Assembly (NCBI RefSeq): GCF_020627745.1
Contig: NZ_JAHDGE010000006.1
Span: 79,428 to 143,427 of the forward strand
DNA length: 64,000 nucleotides
Source: Pseudooctadecabacter sp.
GTDB lineage: Bacteria > Pseudomonadota > Alphaproteobacteria > Rhodobacterales > Rhodobacteraceae
Direction of reading: 5' to 3'
The first letter of the stretch is position 1. Each line of letters starts with the position of its first letter. The notes beneath the pieces were generated by a model that was not told where the DNA came from, made no database searches, and saw nothing but the letters and a program-made list of their open reading frames with translations. The position numbers and the translations under genes were made by a program. Below, one piece after another: positions 1-9,946 of this stretch.

Positions 1-51
1 TCATCAAATCTGCGATGAACAAGTAAAGACAGACCTGTATAAATGTGGGTC

Positions 52-79
52 GGGCGTTCCTTCGGGGGCGCCCTTTTTT
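52..79 (+). terminator. Rho-independent terminator of an upstream (off-window) gene
   Basis: GGGCGTTCC-TTCG-GGGGCGCCC stem-loop followed by TTTTTT. Confidence 0.75.
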
Positions 80-160
80 GGTTGTTCCCTTGCGCTGGAC
101 CCATTGCAGCGGTAGGGACGACGCAACCAATTTGCCCGTTTTTCATGGCTGAGAGAGGGT

Positions 161-1024
161 GTGCCCATGGCCTCTGACGATCCAAGAACACTCGTGTCGA
201 CCACTTGGCTGGCCGACCATCTGAAAGACCCAGATCTGCGGGTGTTGGATGCGACATGGTTTATGCCAGCGGAGGCGCGGGATGCGCAGGGCGAATACGA
301 GGCAGGCCACATCCCCGGCGCACGGTTTTTCGACATAGACGAGATCAGCGACCAGCGGTCAGAACTGCCGCACATGATGCCGTCGACCGAGAAATTCATG
401 AGCCGGATGCGCAAGATGGGCGTAGGCGACGGTCATCAGATTGTGGTCTATGACGGCATGGGCATTTTCAGCGCAGCGCGCGTGTGGTGGATGTTCCGTC
501 TGATGGGCAAGACAGACATTGCGGTGCTGGATGGCGGTTTCCCCAAATGGCAGGCGGAGGGGCATCCGGTCGAGGATCTGCCCCCCGTAATCCGCGACCG
601 CCACATGACGACCAGCCGCCAGAACCAGATGGTCAAGGATGTCACACAGGTGGCCGCCGCCTCAAAGCTGGGGGACTACGTGATTGTCGATGCCCGCGCG
701 CCGGAGAGGTTTCGTGGCGACGTGCCCGAACCCCGTGAAGGGCTGCGCGCGGGCCACATCCCGAACAGCCGCAACGTGTTTTACCGCGATCTGCTGAACC
801 CAGACGGCACCATGAAATCCCCTGACGCCACGCGCCGCATCTTTGAAGCCGCTGGCGTTGATCTGTCGAAACCTGCGATTTTGTCGTGCGGGTCCGGCGT
901 CACTGCCGCGATCCTTGCGCTTGCCATGGAACGCATGGGCAAGACCGATCACGCTGTTTACGACGGAAGCTGGTCCGAATGGGGCCTCTTCCCTGACCTT
1001 CCCATCCAAACCGGAGACGCATGA
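161..1024 (+). CDS. sseA: 3-mercaptopyruvate sulfurtransferase (tandem rhodanese domains)
   Basis: Two rhodanese domains, catalytic loop CGSGVTA in the C-terminal domain, 287 aa. Confidence 0.9.
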   Translation: MPMASDDPRTLVSTTWLADHLKDPDLRVLDATWFMPAEARDAQGEYEAGHIPGARFFDIDEISDQRSELPHMMPSTEKFMSRMRKMGVGDGHQIVVYDGMGIFSAARVWWMFRLMGKTDIAVLDGGFPKWQAEGHPVEDLPPVIRDRHMTTSRQNQMVKDVTQVAAASKLGDYVIVDARAPERFRGDVPEPREGLRAGHIPNSRNVFYRDLLNPDGTMKSPDATRRIFEAAGVDLSKPAILSCGSGVTAAILALAMERMGKTDHAVYDGSWSEWGLFPDLPIQTGDA

Positions 1025-2208
1025 TGCTTGAGCATCTGAAAGACCAACCTAAAGACAAAATCCTCGCCCTGATGGCGGCCTACCGCGCGGATGAGCGTGA
1101 AACCAAGATCGACCTCGGCGTGGGCGTTTACAAAGACGCGTCCGGCAACACGCCCGTCATGCGCGCTGTGAAAGAGGCCGAACGCCGGATCAACGCCGAG
1201 CAAACGACAAAGGCCTACACGGGTCTGGCGGGCGATCCTGCGTTCTCCGATGCGATGATTGATCTGGTGCTGGATGGGGCTGTGGCGCGCAACCGCGTGG
1301 CGGCTGTGGCCACCCCCGGTGGCACCGGTGCGATCCGTCAGGCGTTGGAGCTGATCAAGATGGCTGCCCCCGGTGCGACCGTCTGGCTGTCGGACCCCAC
1401 GTGGCCGAACCATCCGTCGATCATCAAATACCTCGGGATGAAGTCGAAGTCTTACCGGTATTTCGACAGCGAAACCGGTCAGGTCGACTATGTCGGGATG
1501 CTGACCGATCTGGGTCAGGTGATGCCTGGTGACGTCGTGCTGCTGCACGGCTGCTGCCACAACCCGACCGGTGCGAACCTGACGATGCCCCAGTGGAAAG
1601 GTGTCATCGACCTGCTGAAGGAAAAGTCCGCGATGCCATTCATCGACATTGCCTATCAGGGCTTTGGCGACGGATTGGACAAGGACGGGGCGGCGACCCG
1701 CATGGTTGCGGAGAGCTTCGACAACGTGCTGATTGCGGCCAGCTGTTCCAAGAACTTCGGCATTTACCGCGAACGCACGGGCATTCTGATGGCGATTGCC
1801 AAGGATGAGGCGCAGCGCGATCTGGCGCAGCAGAACCTTGCCTTCCTCAACCGCCAGAATTTCAGCTTCCCGCCCGATCATGGTGCCCGGATCGTGTCCA
1901 CGATCCTGAATGATCCTGAACTGCGTGCCGATTGGGAGGCCGAGCTGGAAGAGGTGCGCCTTGGCATGCTGGACCTGCGTCAGCAGTTGGCCGCTGAACT
2001 GCGCCGCCTGTCCAATTCCGACCGGTTCGATTTTCTGGCGGAACATCGCGGCATGTTCAGCCGTTTGGGCACCAGCCCTGACAAGGTCGAGGCGCTGCGT
2101 GCCGATCACGGGATTTACATGGTGGGTGACAGCCGGATGAACATTGCCGGTCTGAACGCCGAAACCGTTCCCGTACTGGCGCAAGCGATCATCGACGCAG
2201 GGGTGTAG
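1021..2208 (+). CDS. aromatic amino acid / aspartate aminotransferase, class I
   Basis: PLP-binding SCSKNFGIYRERTG motif; HGCCHNPTG motif; overlaps sseA stop by 4 nt. Confidence 0.92.
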   Translation: MMLEHLKDQPKDKILALMAAYRADERETKIDLGVGVYKDASGNTPVMRAVKEAERRINAEQTTKAYTGLAGDPAFSDAMIDLVLDGAVARNRVAAVATPGGTGAIRQALELIKMAAPGATVWLSDPTWPNHPSIIKYLGMKSKSYRYFDSETGQVDYVGMLTDLGQVMPGDVVLLHGCCHNPTGANLTMPQWKGVIDLLKEKSAMPFIDIAYQGFGDGLDKDGAATRMVAESFDNVLIAASCSKNFGIYRERTGILMAIAKDEAQRDLAQQNLAFLNRQNFSFPPDHGARIVSTILNDPELRADWEAELEEVRLGMLDLRQQLAAELRRLSNSDRFDFLAEHRGMFSRLGTSPDKVEALRADHGIYMVGDSRMNIAGLNAETVPVLAQAIIDAGV

Positions 2209-2324
2209 CAACGCCTTATCAAAGGCGTTGCGGACAGGTTTTCATAAAGATGCCTGCGCCCTCGTAACACAACAGGGGCGTTCCCATATCAAGGGGACGC
2301 CCCTTGCCATTACCGGAGAAGATC

Positions 2325-3098
2325 ATGCCCAACACTGCCCTTATCACAGGCGCCTCCTCCGGGATTGGCGCGGCTTTGGCCCGTTTTCATGCAAAGACCG
2401 GTGGTGATCTGATCCTGACCGCACGTCGCGTGGATGCCTTGAACGCATTGAAAGATGAACTGGAGGCTGCGCACGGGGTCACCGTGCGGGTTGTCGCGCT
2501 GGATCTGGGAACCGCCAATGGCGCGGAAAGTCTGGTCGAGGCTGTCGAGGGCTTTGATATGACGGTTGATATTTTGATCAACAACGCGGGCTTCGGCGGT
2601 CACGGGCGGCTGATTGACCGCGATCTTGCCGATGAACAGGCGATGATTGATCTGAACGTCAAGGCGCTGGTGACGTTGACCCATGCGTTTGGTTCTAAAA
2701 TGGCGGCCAAGGGCGGCGGCAGGATTTTGAATGTCGGGTCCACGGCAGGGTTCATGCCCGGACCATTGCAGGCCGTCTATTTCGCCACCAAGGCGTTTGT
2801 GAATTCGTTTAGCCAGGCGGTCGATCATGAATTGCGCGACAAGGGTGTCACCGTAACGGTTCTGGCACCCGGTTACGTCGAAACGGAGTTTGCGGACCGC
2901 GCCGATCTGGACGGGACCGATCTGGTCAAGTCGGGCGCGACCCCTGAAAGCGTGGCGGAATACGGATATAACGCGATGATGAACGGCGATCTTGTGGCGA
3001 TCAATGACAAACGTCTGTCATTCATGCTGGGGTGGATTACGCCGTTCCTGCCGCGCCGGACCGTTTTGAAAATGGTCGAGAAGATGCAGTCGAAGTGA
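2325..3098 (+). CDS. short-chain dehydrogenase/reductase family oxidoreductase
   Basis: TGASSGIG, NNAGFG, YFATK motifs. Confidence 0.92.
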   Translation: MPNTALITGASSGIGAALARFHAKTGGDLILTARRVDALNALKDELEAAHGVTVRVVALDLGTANGAESLVEAVEGFDMTVDILINNAGFGGHGRLIDRDLADEQAMIDLNVKALVTLTHAFGSKMAAKGGGRILNVGSTAGFMPGPLQAVYFATKAFVNSFSQAVDHELRDKGVTVTVLAPGYVETEFADRADLDGTDLVKSGATPESVAEYGYNAMMNGDLVAINDKRLSFMLGWITPFLPRRTVLKMVEKMQSK

Positions 3099-3111
3099 CA
3101 ACCGCGCGACG

Positions 3112-3900
3112 TCAGCTTGCCTGATAGATGACGTTGCTGCGGTACAATTCCGTCCCGCTGTAGCCATAGTCCGCGAGGAAGGCATCGCACTCCTCGCGTT
3201 CATGGCGAAACACCTCGATCCACAAGGTGGGCTTGCTTTGCGTCAGGATGTTGTGGGCGCCGCGCAGCACCTCGATCTGGTAGCCTTCGACGTCAATTTT
3301 TACAAAGCCGACCTTTTTGAGGTCCGCCTTGGTCAGCGTATCATCCAGAGAGACCATCGGGGTCTGGCCATTGTTATCGTGCGAAAATGATGCGGCCCCC
3401 AAATTGCCCTGTTTGTAGGACGCCAGCGACCCCGTGCCTTTTGCGGCCCCCAGAAGGGCGTTTGTCGCACGGATATCGCGGCCTTTTGCGTTCAGTTCGA
3501 TATTGCGTTGCAGCGCGTCGAACACAGTACGCTGGGGTTCGAAGCAATAAAGCCGCGACGGTTTGAAGTAGTGATCAAAATAGACGGTATGGTTTCCGAT
3601 GTTCGCACCGGCATCAATGATGACCTGACCTTCGGGCACGATATCCATCTCTCTCAGTTTGTTGAGGTATTCGGATTCGTAGAAATCGCGGTCTGCGATC
3701 AGGTGCCGCTGGATAAGGTCGCGGTCGCCGAAGGGGACATAGATGCGAAACGGATCGCCCCGATGGCTGATGTCAACGATGTGGTCGGGCCCCAAGTTGC
3801 CGAATGCAATCAGCTGGTTTTGATATTCCATCCGCCGGTTCAGGCGCACCATCATCTTGTTTAGGTTCTCCGCCCAAGGGGGCATGTCGTCTGCTGTCAT
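3112..3900 (-). CDS. FkbM family methyltransferase
   Basis: DAGANIGNHTVYF SAM motif and KIDVEGYQIEVLRGA typical of FkbM. Confidence 0.85.
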   Translation of the reverse strand: MTADDMPPWAENLNKMMVRLNRRMEYQNQLIAFGNLGPDHIVDISHRGDPFRIYVPFGDRDLIQRHLIADRDFYESEYLNKLREMDIVPEGQVIIDAGANIGNHTVYFDHYFKPSRLYCFEPQRTVFDALQRNIELNAKGRDIRATNALLGAAKGTGSLASYKQGNLGAASFSHDNNGQTPMVSLDDTLTKADLKKVGFVKIDVEGYQIEVLRGAHNILTQSKPTLWIEVFRHEREECDAFLADYGYSGTELYRSNVIYQAS

Positions 3901-4010
3901 GGTGTTTGCCAATTTTGTTGATCGGGCCTTTGTGGCACTATGGGCGCAAAGGTCGCGCCGAACCAAGGACTTTATCCGATTGCCGCCCCTGAATACGGCA
4001 AGACATGCAA

Positions 4011-4044
4011 AAAGGGCCCCGCCGGTGAAAGCGGGGCCCTCTTT
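4011..4044. terminator. Strong terminator hairpin downstream of amtB (possibly bidirectional)
   Basis: GGGCCCCGC...GCGGGGCCC stem flanked by A-run and CTTT. Confidence 0.75.
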
Positions 4045-4066
4045 GGTAAGGCTATGTCAGGGAGAA

Positions 4067-5380
4067 TTAGCCTTTGGTGAAGTCGGGGTAGGCTTCCATG
4101 CCCAGCTCGGACGTATCGAGACCCTGAATCTCTGCCTCTTCGGAGACGCGGATGCCTGTGGTGGCTTTCAGGATGAACCACACGATGCCTGCGGCAACGA
4201 AGGTGAACACACCGTAGCAGACGATGGCTGTCAGCTGTGTGATCAGGCTTGTCTCAGGGGTGTAGAAGACCACGGCGATGGTGCCCCAGATACCTGCAAA
4301 GAGGTGTACCGGAATGGCGCCGACGACATCGTCGATCTTCAGCTTGTCCAGAAGCGGCACAGTGAAGACCACGATCAGACCACCAACAGCACCGATCCAC
4401 AGGGACCCGAACATGGAGGGTTCAAGCGGGGACGCCGTGATGGACACGAGGCCCGCCAGACAGCCGTTCAGCACCATGGTCAGGTCGACCTTTTTGTACA
4501 TGATCTGCGTCAGGATCAGGGCCGCAACAGCACCGGAGGCAGCCGCCATGTTGGTGTTGGCAAAGATACGACCCACGTCGGTGATGTCACCCACAGTGCC
4601 CGCAGCAAGTTGGGAGCCGCCGTTGAAGCCGAACCAACCCAGCCACAGGATGAACGTACCAAGCGTTGCGAGGGCCAGGTTGGAACCAGGCATCGGGTTC
4701 ACGCGGCCGTCTTTGTACTTGCCCAGACGTGGCCCGAGGATCAGTGCGCCAGCCAAAGCAGCCCAGCCACCCACGGAGTGCACAACAGTGGAACCCGCGA
4801 AGTCATAGAAGCCCATCTCGGACAAGAAGCCGCCGCCCCACTGCCAGGAGCCGGAAATCGGGTAGAGGATACCAGTCAGCACAATCACGAAGATCAGGAA
4901 GGGCCACAGTTTGATGCGTTCGGCCAAAGCGCCGGACACGATGGACGCCGTGGCAGCCACAAACATCAGCTGGAAGAAGAAGTCGGACGCAACGGACGCA
5001 TAATCAAGTGATGCGTCAGCAGCAGACAGACCGACCGGTTCAAGCACCGTTGGGACAAAGTTGAAGGCGAAGTAGCCGTTAAAGTCACCTGGGTACATCA
5101 GGTTGAAACCAACCAGCCAGTACATGATCGCCGCCAATGAGAACAATGCGATGTTCTTGGTCAGCTGCATTGTGACGTTCTTGGACCGCACGAGGCCGGC
5201 CTCAAGCATGGCAAAGCCTGCAGCCATCCAGAACACCAGAAAACCGCCCACAAGGAACAGCAGGGTGGTCATGATATAGGGGCCGATTTCATCGAAGCCG
5301 GGAGCGGCATCTTGCGCCAGCGCGAGGGTCGGAAGTGCTGCAACTGCACCCGCGACCGATAGTGTTTTCAGAAATTTCAT
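4067..5380 (-). CDS. amtB: ammonium transporter
   Basis: Amt family multi-TM protein with signal-like N-terminus MKFLKTLSVAGAVAAL; adjacent to glnK. Confidence 0.95.
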   Translation of the reverse strand: MKFLKTLSVAGAVAALPTLALAQDAAPGFDEIGPYIMTTLLFLVGGFLVFWMAAGFAMLEAGLVRSKNVTMQLTKNIALFSLAAIMYWLVGFNLMYPGDFNGYFAFNFVPTVLEPVGLSAADASLDYASVASDFFFQLMFVAATASIVSGALAERIKLWPFLIFVIVLTGILYPISGSWQWGGGFLSEMGFYDFAGSTVVHSVGGWAALAGALILGPRLGKYKDGRVNPMPGSNLALATLGTFILWLGWFGFNGGSQLAAGTVGDITDVGRIFANTNMAAASGAVAALILTQIMYKKVDLTMVLNGCLAGLVSITASPLEPSMFGSLWIGAVGGLIVVFTVPLLDKLKIDDVVGAIPVHLFAGIWGTIAVVFYTPETSLITQLTAIVCYGVFTFVAAGIVWFILKATTGIRVSEEAEIQGLDTSELGMEAYPDFTKG

Positions 5381-5405
5381 CTGTTTGAGTTCCTCTATGA
5401 GCCGC

Positions 5406-5744
5406 TTAAATCGCGTCGTCGTTGATTTCACCGGTGCGGACGCGCAGGGCGCTTTGCACATCGAGTGTAAAGATTTTGCCGTCACCGATTTTGTCGGTCT
5501 TGGCGGTGCTGGCGATGGTTTCGACCACCTGTTCGGCCATGGCAGAGGCCACGACGATTTCCAGCTTCACCTTTGGCACGAAGTTCACGGCATATTCCGC
5601 GCCGCGGTAGATTTCGGTGTGCCCGGACTGAGAGCCGAAGCCCTTGATCTCGGTGACCATCATCCCGCGAACGCCAATGGCTGTCAGGGCCTCTCGGACC
5701 TCTTCCAGCTTGAACGGTTTGATTGTTGCAATAATGAGTTTCAC
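5406..5744 (-). CDS. glnK: P-II family nitrogen regulatory protein
   Basis: 112 aa, MKLIIATIKPFKLEEVREAL and T-loop YRGAEYAVNFVPK. Confidence 0.95.
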   Translation of the reverse strand: MKLIIATIKPFKLEEVREALTAIGVRGMMVTEIKGFGSQSGHTEIYRGAEYAVNFVPKVKLEIVVASAMAEQVVETIASTAKTDKIGDGKIFTLDVQSALRVRTGEINDDAI

Positions 5745-5844
5745 GATTGTCCCTTCCGGTTTTCGTCTTGGCAGACCCCCGAAGGCCCGCGCTGGTCACA
5801 AAAGGTCGCAAGGGGTGACGTATCTCAAGCGAGTGACGCCGCAT

Positions 5845-5884
5845 TTGGCGCGCGCCAACTTAAGTTTTGCACAAAAAATGCACA
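5845..5884 (-). promoter_or_regulatory. glnK-amtB promoter-proximal regulatory motifs
   Basis: 14-bp palindrome TTGGCGCGCGCCAA and TGCACA direct repeats spaced 11 bp. Confidence 0.5.
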
Positions 5885-5973
5885 ATTTGATCCTTTTGAC
5901 TAAAAATTAATCAGGCAGAAAACCGCTTAAACTGTGTCGAAGTTTCTCTACTTTTGGAATCAGCGGCAGTAAC

Positions 5974-8178
5974 ATGGGCGAAAGCGACGTCGAAAAGACG
6001 CAAGCGAGAGTGGGCAGAATGGCTGGTAAACGAGGATCACGCGCACCGCTGGTGGCGGACAAGCGCAGCAAAGCTGCGCCCAAAAAGCGTAAACCGGCGC
6101 GACGTCCCAAGACAAAGCCGCGCGGGGTGCTGGGCACACTCCTGTGGCCTTTCAAATGGCTGTTGATCCTGCTGTGGCGTCTGGCGTGGCGCGGGGCGCT
6201 GGTTGTCGGGGCGATCGTGGGTCTGGCGGTCCTTTACTACGCATCGACCCTGCCGCCGTTCGAAGACCTTGTTGATGGCCGGACCCGCGGGTCCGTTACC
6301 CTGCTGGACGTGCGCGGAGAGACATTCGCGTGGCGCGGGGACCAGTTTGGCGGGATGGTCACGGCACAGACCGTCAGCCCCCATTTGCGCAACGCCATTG
6401 TCGCCACCGAGGACAAGCGGTTTTACAACTGGTATCACATCGGCGTCGATTTCTACGCGACCGGCGCGGCCATGGTTCGCAACCAGCGGCTGAACGGGCA
6501 CCCGTTCCGTGGCGCAGGCGGGTCCTCGATCACCCAACAAACGGCAAAGCTGCTGTGTTTCGGCCAGCCGTTTGACCCCGATCAGTGGGAAGACGAGGCC
6601 GCCTACGAACAGGACTGCCGCAGCACGACCCTTTGGCGCAAAATCGTCGAGATGACCTACGCCATGGCGATGGAGACCCGTTATACCAAGGATGAAATCC
6701 TGACGATCTATATGAACCGCGCCTATCTGGGTGCCGGATCACGCGGGTTCGAGGCCGCCGCGCAGCGGTATTTCGGGATTTCGGCGGCAGAGGTGACCCC
6801 GCCACAGGCGGCGATGCTGGCAGGACTTTTGAAGGCGCCGTCAAGTTTCTCGCCCACGCGGAACCTGCAGACAGCGCAGGATCGGGGCGCGACGGTTTTG
6901 CGCCTGATGCGGGAAGCGGGGTATCTGACCCCGCAAGAGGAGGCCATTGCACAGGCCAATCCAGCCACCCTGTCCGAGGCGGCGCGCCGCCGTGCGGGCG
7001 GCTATTTTGCCGATTGGGTCATGGACAGCGGGCCAAATTTCTTTACCGAACAGACGACCGAAGATGTGATCATCAAGACCACGCTGGACCCCCGCATACA
7101 GAACGCAGCGGAAGCCGCATTGGTCTGGGTCTTTGAAAACAAGGTCCGTGAAGGATCGCAGGCGCAAGCAGCGATTGTCGTGATGTCGGCGGATGGTGCC
7201 GTGCGGGGCATGGTCGGTGGACGCGATCTGACGGTTGCCGGTGCGTTCAACCGCGCAACGCAGGCGCTGCGGCAGACAGGATCGGCGTTCAAACCGTTTG
7301 TCTATGGCACGGCGCTGGAACTGGGCATGTCGCCGCTGGACGTTCTGGTTGACGAGCCGCGCTGCTGGACGGTGCCCGGATCGGGCGAATACTGTCCGCG
7401 CAACTACACCAATGAATTTCAGGGCCCTGTGACCCTGACCGAAGCCTTGCAGCAATCGTTGAACATTCCGGCAGTGGCGCTGTCCGAAACCGTGGGCCGT
7501 GAAAATGTCCGCACGGTCGCGGAAAATTTCGGCATCGTCAGTGATTTGGCGAATGGTCCTGCGCTGGCGCTTGGCGCGTCGGAAAGTACCCTGCTTGAGA
7601 TGACGGGTGCCTATGCGGGCATACTCAACGGGGGATCGGCGGTCAAGCCCTACGGGCTGGTCGAATTGCGCCTGATGGGGGACGACTTGCCGGTGCTGGA
7701 GGCCACCGGCGGGATTCGTGAACGGGTCATTCAGGAAAGCGCCGCGCGGCAGCTGACGTGGATGATGTATCAGGTCGTGGAGGGCGGTTCGGGCCGCCGG
7801 GCCGCCGTTGACGGCTGGGAGATCGCGGGAAAGACGGGCACCACCCAAGGGGCGCGGGACGCATGGTTCATCGGATTTTCCGGCGATTACGTCGCCGGGG
7901 TCTGGATGGGCTATGACGACAACACACCGCTGACCGGCGTGACCGGGTCCGGACTTCCCGCCGAGATCTGGCACGAGACGATGGTGCGCGTCCTTGAGGG
8001 CTTGCCTGTTTCCCCCCTGCCGATGACGGTGCCTGCCGGGGTTACACAGCAGCCGCAGGGTCAGACCGGTCAGGGCGGACAGTCCGGCCAGAATGGTCAG
8101 GGTCTTGGATATTCCGAGGAAGAGGCCGGAGACATCATCGAAAACCTGCTTCTGGAACTTATCCTGAACGGCAGGTGA
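5974..8178 (+). CDS. PBP1A family penicillin-binding protein (transglycosylase/transpeptidase)
   Basis: GT51 motifs ATEDKRFYNWYHIG, GGSSITQQTAKLL; transpeptidase GSAFKPFVY and GKTGTTQGARDAWFIGF; basic N-terminus then TM helix. Confidence 0.93.
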   Translation: MGESDVEKTQARVGRMAGKRGSRAPLVADKRSKAAPKKRKPARRPKTKPRGVLGTLLWPFKWLLILLWRLAWRGALVVGAIVGLAVLYYASTLPPFEDLVDGRTRGSVTLLDVRGETFAWRGDQFGGMVTAQTVSPHLRNAIVATEDKRFYNWYHIGVDFYATGAAMVRNQRLNGHPFRGAGGSSITQQTAKLLCFGQPFDPDQWEDEAAYEQDCRSTTLWRKIVEMTYAMAMETRYTKDEILTIYMNRAYLGAGSRGFEAAAQRYFGISAAEVTPPQAAMLAGLLKAPSSFSPTRNLQTAQDRGATVLRLMREAGYLTPQEEAIAQANPATLSEAARRRAGGYFADWVMDSGPNFFTEQTTEDVIIKTTLDPRIQNAAEAALVWVFENKVREGSQAQAAIVVMSADGAVRGMVGGRDLTVAGAFNRATQALRQTGSAFKPFVYGTALELGMSPLDVLVDEPRCWTVPGSGEYCPRNYTNEFQGPVTLTEALQQSLNIPAVALSETVGRENVRTVAENFGIVSDLANGPALALGASESTLLEMTGAYAGILNGGSAVKPYGLVELRLMGDDLPVLEATGGIRERVIQESAARQLTWMMYQVVEGGSGRRAAVDGWEIAGKTGTTQGARDAWFIGFSGDYVAGVWMGYDDNTPLTGVTGSGLPAEIWHETMVRVLEGLPVSPLPMTVPAGVTQQPQGQTGQGGQSGQNGQGLGYSEEEAGDIIENLLLELILNGR

Positions 8179-8592
8179 TCAGCCGTCGCTGGCCACTTCG
8201 TCTGCGGGTGTCTCTTCTTGGGCGCTGGCATCGACGGGGGCCGCAGACGGGTCAGGACATTGAGAATAGCGAAAGGCGTAGCCGTCCCAGATCATGATGA
8301 TGCCGCCTTCTTCGGCGTCGTTCATCAGCATGGCCCGTTCGGTCCAGACCTCATCATTGCCGGAGCAGTTCATGGTATAAAGGGTGGCATCCATATCGAC
8401 GACGTTGACGGGTCTGGTCATCCGGCATTCCACCTCAACCCCGTAAAAAATTCCGTCTTCAATCCGAAGAGCGCCGCCATCGACCCCCACCAGCGCACAT
8501 TCGGCGTTGGCGTTCTGACGGTAGACGCCATCATAGGGGGTGGCCGCAGCAATCGCGGGGGCGAGGATCATCGCCAAAGCTAGTCGTGTCAT
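8179..8592 (-). CDS. hypothetical secreted protein
   Basis: Signal peptide MTRLALAMILAPAIAAA, conserved Cys residues, ATG overlaps next gene. Confidence 0.65.
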   Translation of the reverse strand: MTRLALAMILAPAIAAATPYDGVYRQNANAECALVGVDGGALRIEDGIFYGVEVECRMTRPVNVVDMDATLYTMNCSGNDEVWTERAMLMNDAEEGGIIMIWDGYAFRYSQCPDPSAAPVDASAQEETPADEVASDG

Positions 8593-9185
8593 GTCAAATC
8601 CCTGATCAAAGCGTCCAGATTGCCGCCGCGTGCATCCAGCATGGCGCCGATTTCGGCGCGTTCGCTGAGCAACATGTTGATGCCTTCAACGATCAGGTTG
8701 AAAAACACCGGGCGGCCCGGACGGTCGGTCACGTGAAAATCCACCTGCAAGGGGGATTGGTTTGGTAAAAGGGCGCGTGTCTGCACCTCGATATAGGAAT
8801 TCACCGGTTGTGATCCCTGAACCTCGATCTGGCCGCCTACAAATTCATTGAAACGGCGGCCATATTTGTTCGCAAGGTAGAACCCGAATGCATCGGCGAA
8901 GGCCTGCTTTTGCGCAGACGAGGCCGAACGCCCGTCATTGCCCAAGGCGTAGGCCGCCAGATACGCGGTGTCGGCGTAACGGTCGAAAATACCTTTGAAG
9001 CTGTTGATCATGGACGGCAAAGCCGCACCGGAGGCGATGACGCCGTTGATTTCAGCCACGGCGCGATCCACGAGGGTTTCGGCCTGCGCACCTGTCAGCG
9101 CAAACGCCGGCATCGGACAGGCAGCCATCAACGGTGCCGCGCCCAAGGCGATGAAACGTCGACGATCAAAGGTCAGAGCGGTCAT
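8589..9185 (-). CDS. mlaC: MlaC/Ttg2D family phospholipid-binding ABC transporter substrate protein
   Basis: MlaC-like sequence (FADAFGFYLANKYGRRFNEF...); adjacent to mlaA-like lipoprotein. Confidence 0.8.
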   Translation of the reverse strand: MTALTFDRRRFIALGAAPLMAACPMPAFALTGAQAETLVDRAVAEINGVIASGAALPSMINSFKGIFDRYADTAYLAAYALGNDGRSASSAQKQAFADAFGFYLANKYGRRFNEFVGGQIEVQGSQPVNSYIEVQTRALLPNQSPLQVDFHVTDRPGRPVFFNLIVEGINMLLSERAEIGAMLDARGGNLDALIRDLT

Positions 9186-9946
9186 TATTCGAACCCTTCA
9201 AGGCTTACGTCACCGGCAAACGGATCAATCGCATCCTCCGCCGGTGCAGCCTGACCTAATTCGAAACGGCGGTTTTGCAAGGCGATCAGACGGGCCTGTT
9301 CGTAGCTGTCAGCGCTGTCGTAAAGAACGCCGTCAATCGTTTCGAACAGATCACCGCGGTTGACCGCCAGATCGGCGGCGCGTGCATAGGTGCCGTACGC
9401 GATCTGGGGGGCGGTGCCCACTTGATCCAGCGGGTCGAACAGCAATTCGACCAGTTCACCGACCGCATCTCGCTGGTTGCTGGGCCCCAGAAGCGGCAGT
9501 TCGATATAGGCGCCTTCGCCCACGCCCCAGACATGCAATGTTTCCCCGAAGTCGGTTTTCTGTTCGGTCAGCCCGATGGCCCCTGCCGGATCGAACAGGC
9601 CGCCGATGCCCACCGTCGTATTGATCAAAAACCGCATCGTGTTGGTCGCAGCCCCGCCGATGTCTGCCTGCAAAAGTCCGTTGGCCACTGCCGCAGGCAG
9701 CCCTACATTGTCAGCGAAGTTGGTAATCGGCTGGGTGTATTCACGCGGAATGGAATCTGTCACACGACCGGAGGGCCGCAGCGCCGATCGGTCCAGACCC
9801 TTGTTGAAAGCGTGGATTTGCCGGTTGGTTGCCTCGTAAGGGTCATTGATTGACAGTGACGGATCCCCGACCGTGCAGGCAGCAAGACCGGCTATGGCGA
9901 TTAGGACGCAGAACGGGCGAAAGAAAAGAAAATATGTGCGTGGCAA
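9185..9946 (-). CDS. mlaA: MlaA (VacJ) family lipoprotein
   Basis: Lipobox IAGLAAC; DPYEATNRQIHAFNKGLD and NTTVGIGGLFDPA motifs. Confidence 0.9.
   Translation of the reverse strand: MPRTYFLFFRPFCVLIAIAGLAACTVGDPSLSINDPYEATNRQIHAFNKGLDRSALRPSGRVTDSIPREYTQPITNFADNVGLPAAVANGLLQADIGGAATNTMRFLINTTVGIGGLFDPAGAIGLTEQKTDFGETLHVWGVGEGAYIELPLLGPSNQRDAVGELVELLFDPLDQVGTAPQIAYGTYARAADLAVNRGDLFETIDGVLYDSADSYEQARLIALQNRRFELGQAAPAEDAIDPFAGDVSLEGFE

Noticed and set aside
958-2211. 417-aa ORF on - strand
   Set aside because: Antisense to the class I aminotransferase with clear PLP motifs; no recognisable domain.
3857-5011. 384-aa ORF on + strand
   Set aside because: Antisense to amtB; composition inconsistent with a real protein.
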